Of a stretch of 7,307 bases of DNA, positions 5,904 through 7,307 are shown one piece after another. The stretch lies in NCBI GenBank assembly GCA_002171295.2, contig NHFW02000034.1, positions 1 through 7,307 on the forward strand, given 5' to 3'. The first letter of the stretch is position 1, and each line of letters starts with the position of its first letter. The position numbers were made by a program, and so were the translations under genes. Below the pieces are notes generated by a model. That model searched no databases and had not been told where the DNA came from. It saw only the letters and a program-made list of their open reading frames with translations. The stretch is from Flavobacteriaceae bacterium TMED121. GTDB lineage: Bacteria; Bacteroidota; Bacteroidia; Flavobacteriales; Flavobacteriaceae.

Positions 5904-7277
5904 TTGATAAATAAGTTAGAGAAAATTGTTGGTAGAGATTCTATATTATCAAATGGAAAAGAAAAATTAAGATTTGATCATATTTGGAAAACAGATATTC
6001 CTACAAATGCTTTTGCGGTAATTTTTCCAAAATCAACGCAACAAATATCTGAAATAATGAAGCTTTGCCATTATAATAACCAGAAAGTAGTAATACAGGG
6101 TGGTTTAACAAATCTAGTTGGTTCAACAATAACAAAAAAAAATGATCTTGTTATATCTCTTGATAAGATGAATCAAATTGAGGAAATAGATGAAAAAAGC
6201 AGAACAATTACAGTTCAATCAGGAGTAATTTTAGAGGATGCAATATCTGCAGTAGATAAAAAAAATTTAATGCTTCCCCTAAATTTTGGTGCTAAAGGTT
6301 CAGCACAAATTGGCGGAATTGTTTCAACAAACGCAGGAGGTTTAAGAGTCATCAGATATGGAATGACTAGGAATCTAATTCTTGGAATTGAGGTAGTATT
6401 ATCTGATGGAGAAATAATTTCTTCTATGAAAAAAATCACAAAAGACAACTCTGGTTATGATATCAAACAACTTTTTATTGGATCTGAAGGAACATTGGGA
6501 ATTATTTCAAAAGTAATATTTAAACTAGAAGAAAAACCAAGTTCTAGATTTTCCGCAATTGCTGGTCTAACAAATTATGAAAACGTTATAAATTTTTTAA
6601 AGTTTATGCAAAAAGGTCTTTCTGGAAGCTTATCAGGATTCGAATTAATTTGGAAAGAAACTTATAAAACTATGAGGGATTCCTCTTCGGAATATTCTTC
6701 TTTATTAGATACCAATTTCCCATATTATGTTATAATTGAACTATTAGGCTCCGATCCAGATAATGACTATAAAAGACTATCGGAGCTTATTTATTCAGCA
6801 ATTGAAGAAAATATTATAGAAGATGCTCTTTTAGCACAGAACGAAAGGGAGTTAAAAATGATTTGGAACCTGAGAGAGGATGTATCCGTTTTGGCAAAGA
6901 AATCAACTTATGATCAACATTTTGATATTAGTCTTCCAATACCAGTCATAGAGAATGAGGTCAATATTGCAATAAAAAAACTAAATAAGTTACCATATGT
7001 AGAAAATATATTTGTTTTTGGACATTTAGCGGATGGTAATATTCATTTTATAATTGGTAAGAGTAAAAATGATGAGGAAAAAACAAAAAAAATAAATGAT
7101 ATCATTTATGAGAATTTAAGGAAGAACTTAGGATCAGTGTCAGCTGAACATGGAATAGGTATTGATAAAAAAGCCTACTTAAAAACATCGAGATCAAATG
7201 GAGAAATTGACTTAATGAATAGATTAAAAAAATCATTAGATCCAAAAAATATTTTAAATACTGGAAGAATTATTTAA
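5904..7277 (+). CDS. FAD-linked 2-hydroxyacid dehydrogenase (GlcD / D-lactate / D-2-hydroxyglutarate dehydrogenase family)
   Basis: This is a complete 457-residue two-domain flavoprotein. The N-terminal FAD-binding domain of the PCMH/VAO type spans about 34-210: PTNAFAVIFPKS, the pyrophosphate-binding IQGGLTNLVGST (64-75), GAKGSAQIGGIVSTNAGGL (129-147) and LFIGSEGTLGIISKV (190-204). The C-terminal FAD-oxidase_C domain carries WNLRE (321-325, Arg324), FDISLPI (340-346), the metal-ligand motif GHLADGNIH (373-381, H374 and H381) and SAEHGIG (413-419, E415 and H416), closing with the usual LDPKNILNTG. It should oxidise a D-2-hydroxy acid to the 2-oxo acid, passing electrons to an unidentified acceptor. 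No signal peptide or iron-sulfur domain is present. The start is TTG, because an in-frame stop lies two codons upstream. It is divergent from the methyltransferase and shares its A/T-rich composition. Confidence 0.9.
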   Translation: MINKLEKIVGRDSILSNGKEKLRFDHIWKTDIPTNAFAVIFPKSTQQISEIMKLCHYNNQKVVIQGGLTNLVGSTITKKNDLVISLDKMNQIEEIDEKSRTITVQSGVILEDAISAVDKKNLMLPLNFGAKGSAQIGGIVSTNAGGLRVIRYGMTRNLILGIEVVLSDGEIISSMKKITKDNSGYDIKQLFIGSEGTLGIISKVIFKLEEKPSSRFSAIAGLTNYENVINFLKFMQKGLSGSLSGFELIWKETYKTMRDSSSEYSSLLDTNFPYYVIIELLGSDPDNDYKRLSELIYSAIEENIIEDALLAQNERELKMIWNLREDVSVLAKKSTYDQHFDISLPIPVIENEVNIAIKKLNKLPYVENIFVFGHLADGNIHFIIGKSKNDEEKTKKINDIIYENLRKNLGSVSAEHGIGIDKKAYLKTSRSNGEIDLMNRLKKSLDPKNILNTGRII

Positions 7278-7307
7278 AATCTTCTATTATGGATTTATTT
7301 TAATTCC

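Noticed and set aside
6215..6448. A 77-codon open frame antisense to the FAD dehydrogenase
   Set aside because: It lies opposite the conserved FAD-binding domain and has no independent support.
7278..7307. Possible start of another gene after the FAD dehydrogenase (ATG at 7289)
   Set aside because: The frame stops after four codons and the remaining sequence is too short to judge.

Overview
The window looks like a chromosomal segment from a member of the Bacteroidota, probably a flavobacterial or cytophagal environmental species. This rests on protein style (a MutS2-like protein ending without an Smr domain, a Bacteroidota-type methyltransferase with a DDIHWS motif), A/T-rich start regions with few Shine-Dalgarno sequences, and two TAnnTTTG-like -7 boxes. 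The species cannot be named from the sequence alone.

Left part (1-1214, + strand): the C-terminal 274 residues of a MutS2-family ATPase, cut by the window edge, followed with a one-base TAATG overlap by a small DCC-family (DUF393) thiol-disulfide oxidoreductase-like protein. These meet, tail to tail, a polytopic PAP2-superfamily membrane phosphatase/phosphotransferase (1336-2280, - strand). A short A/T-only hairpin lies between them.

Middle part (2508-4865, - strand): aroC, encoding chorismate synthase, is followed after 3 bases by a dicarboxylate/amino acid:cation symporter that carries the acidic-amino-acid binding residues of the GltPh/EAAT group. These two very probably share a transcript.

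Right part (4945-7277): base composition becomes markedly more A/T-rich. A class I SAM-dependent methyltransferase (- strand) and a complete FAD-linked 2-hydroxyacid dehydrogenase of the D-lactate/D-2-hydroxyglutarate dehydrogenase type (+ strand) are divergently arranged around a 128-bp intergenic region, and both appear to start with TTG. This may be the edge of an accessory island, possibly a surface-glycan locus, but the window ends before that can be tested.

No RNA gene, CRISPR array, insertion sequence or prophage was seen. Most of the window is ordinary housekeeping. The points most worth a second look are the Smr-less MutS2, the composition break near 4.9 kb, the substituted lysine position in the FAD dehydrogenase, and an 11-base A tract inside the methyltransferase.
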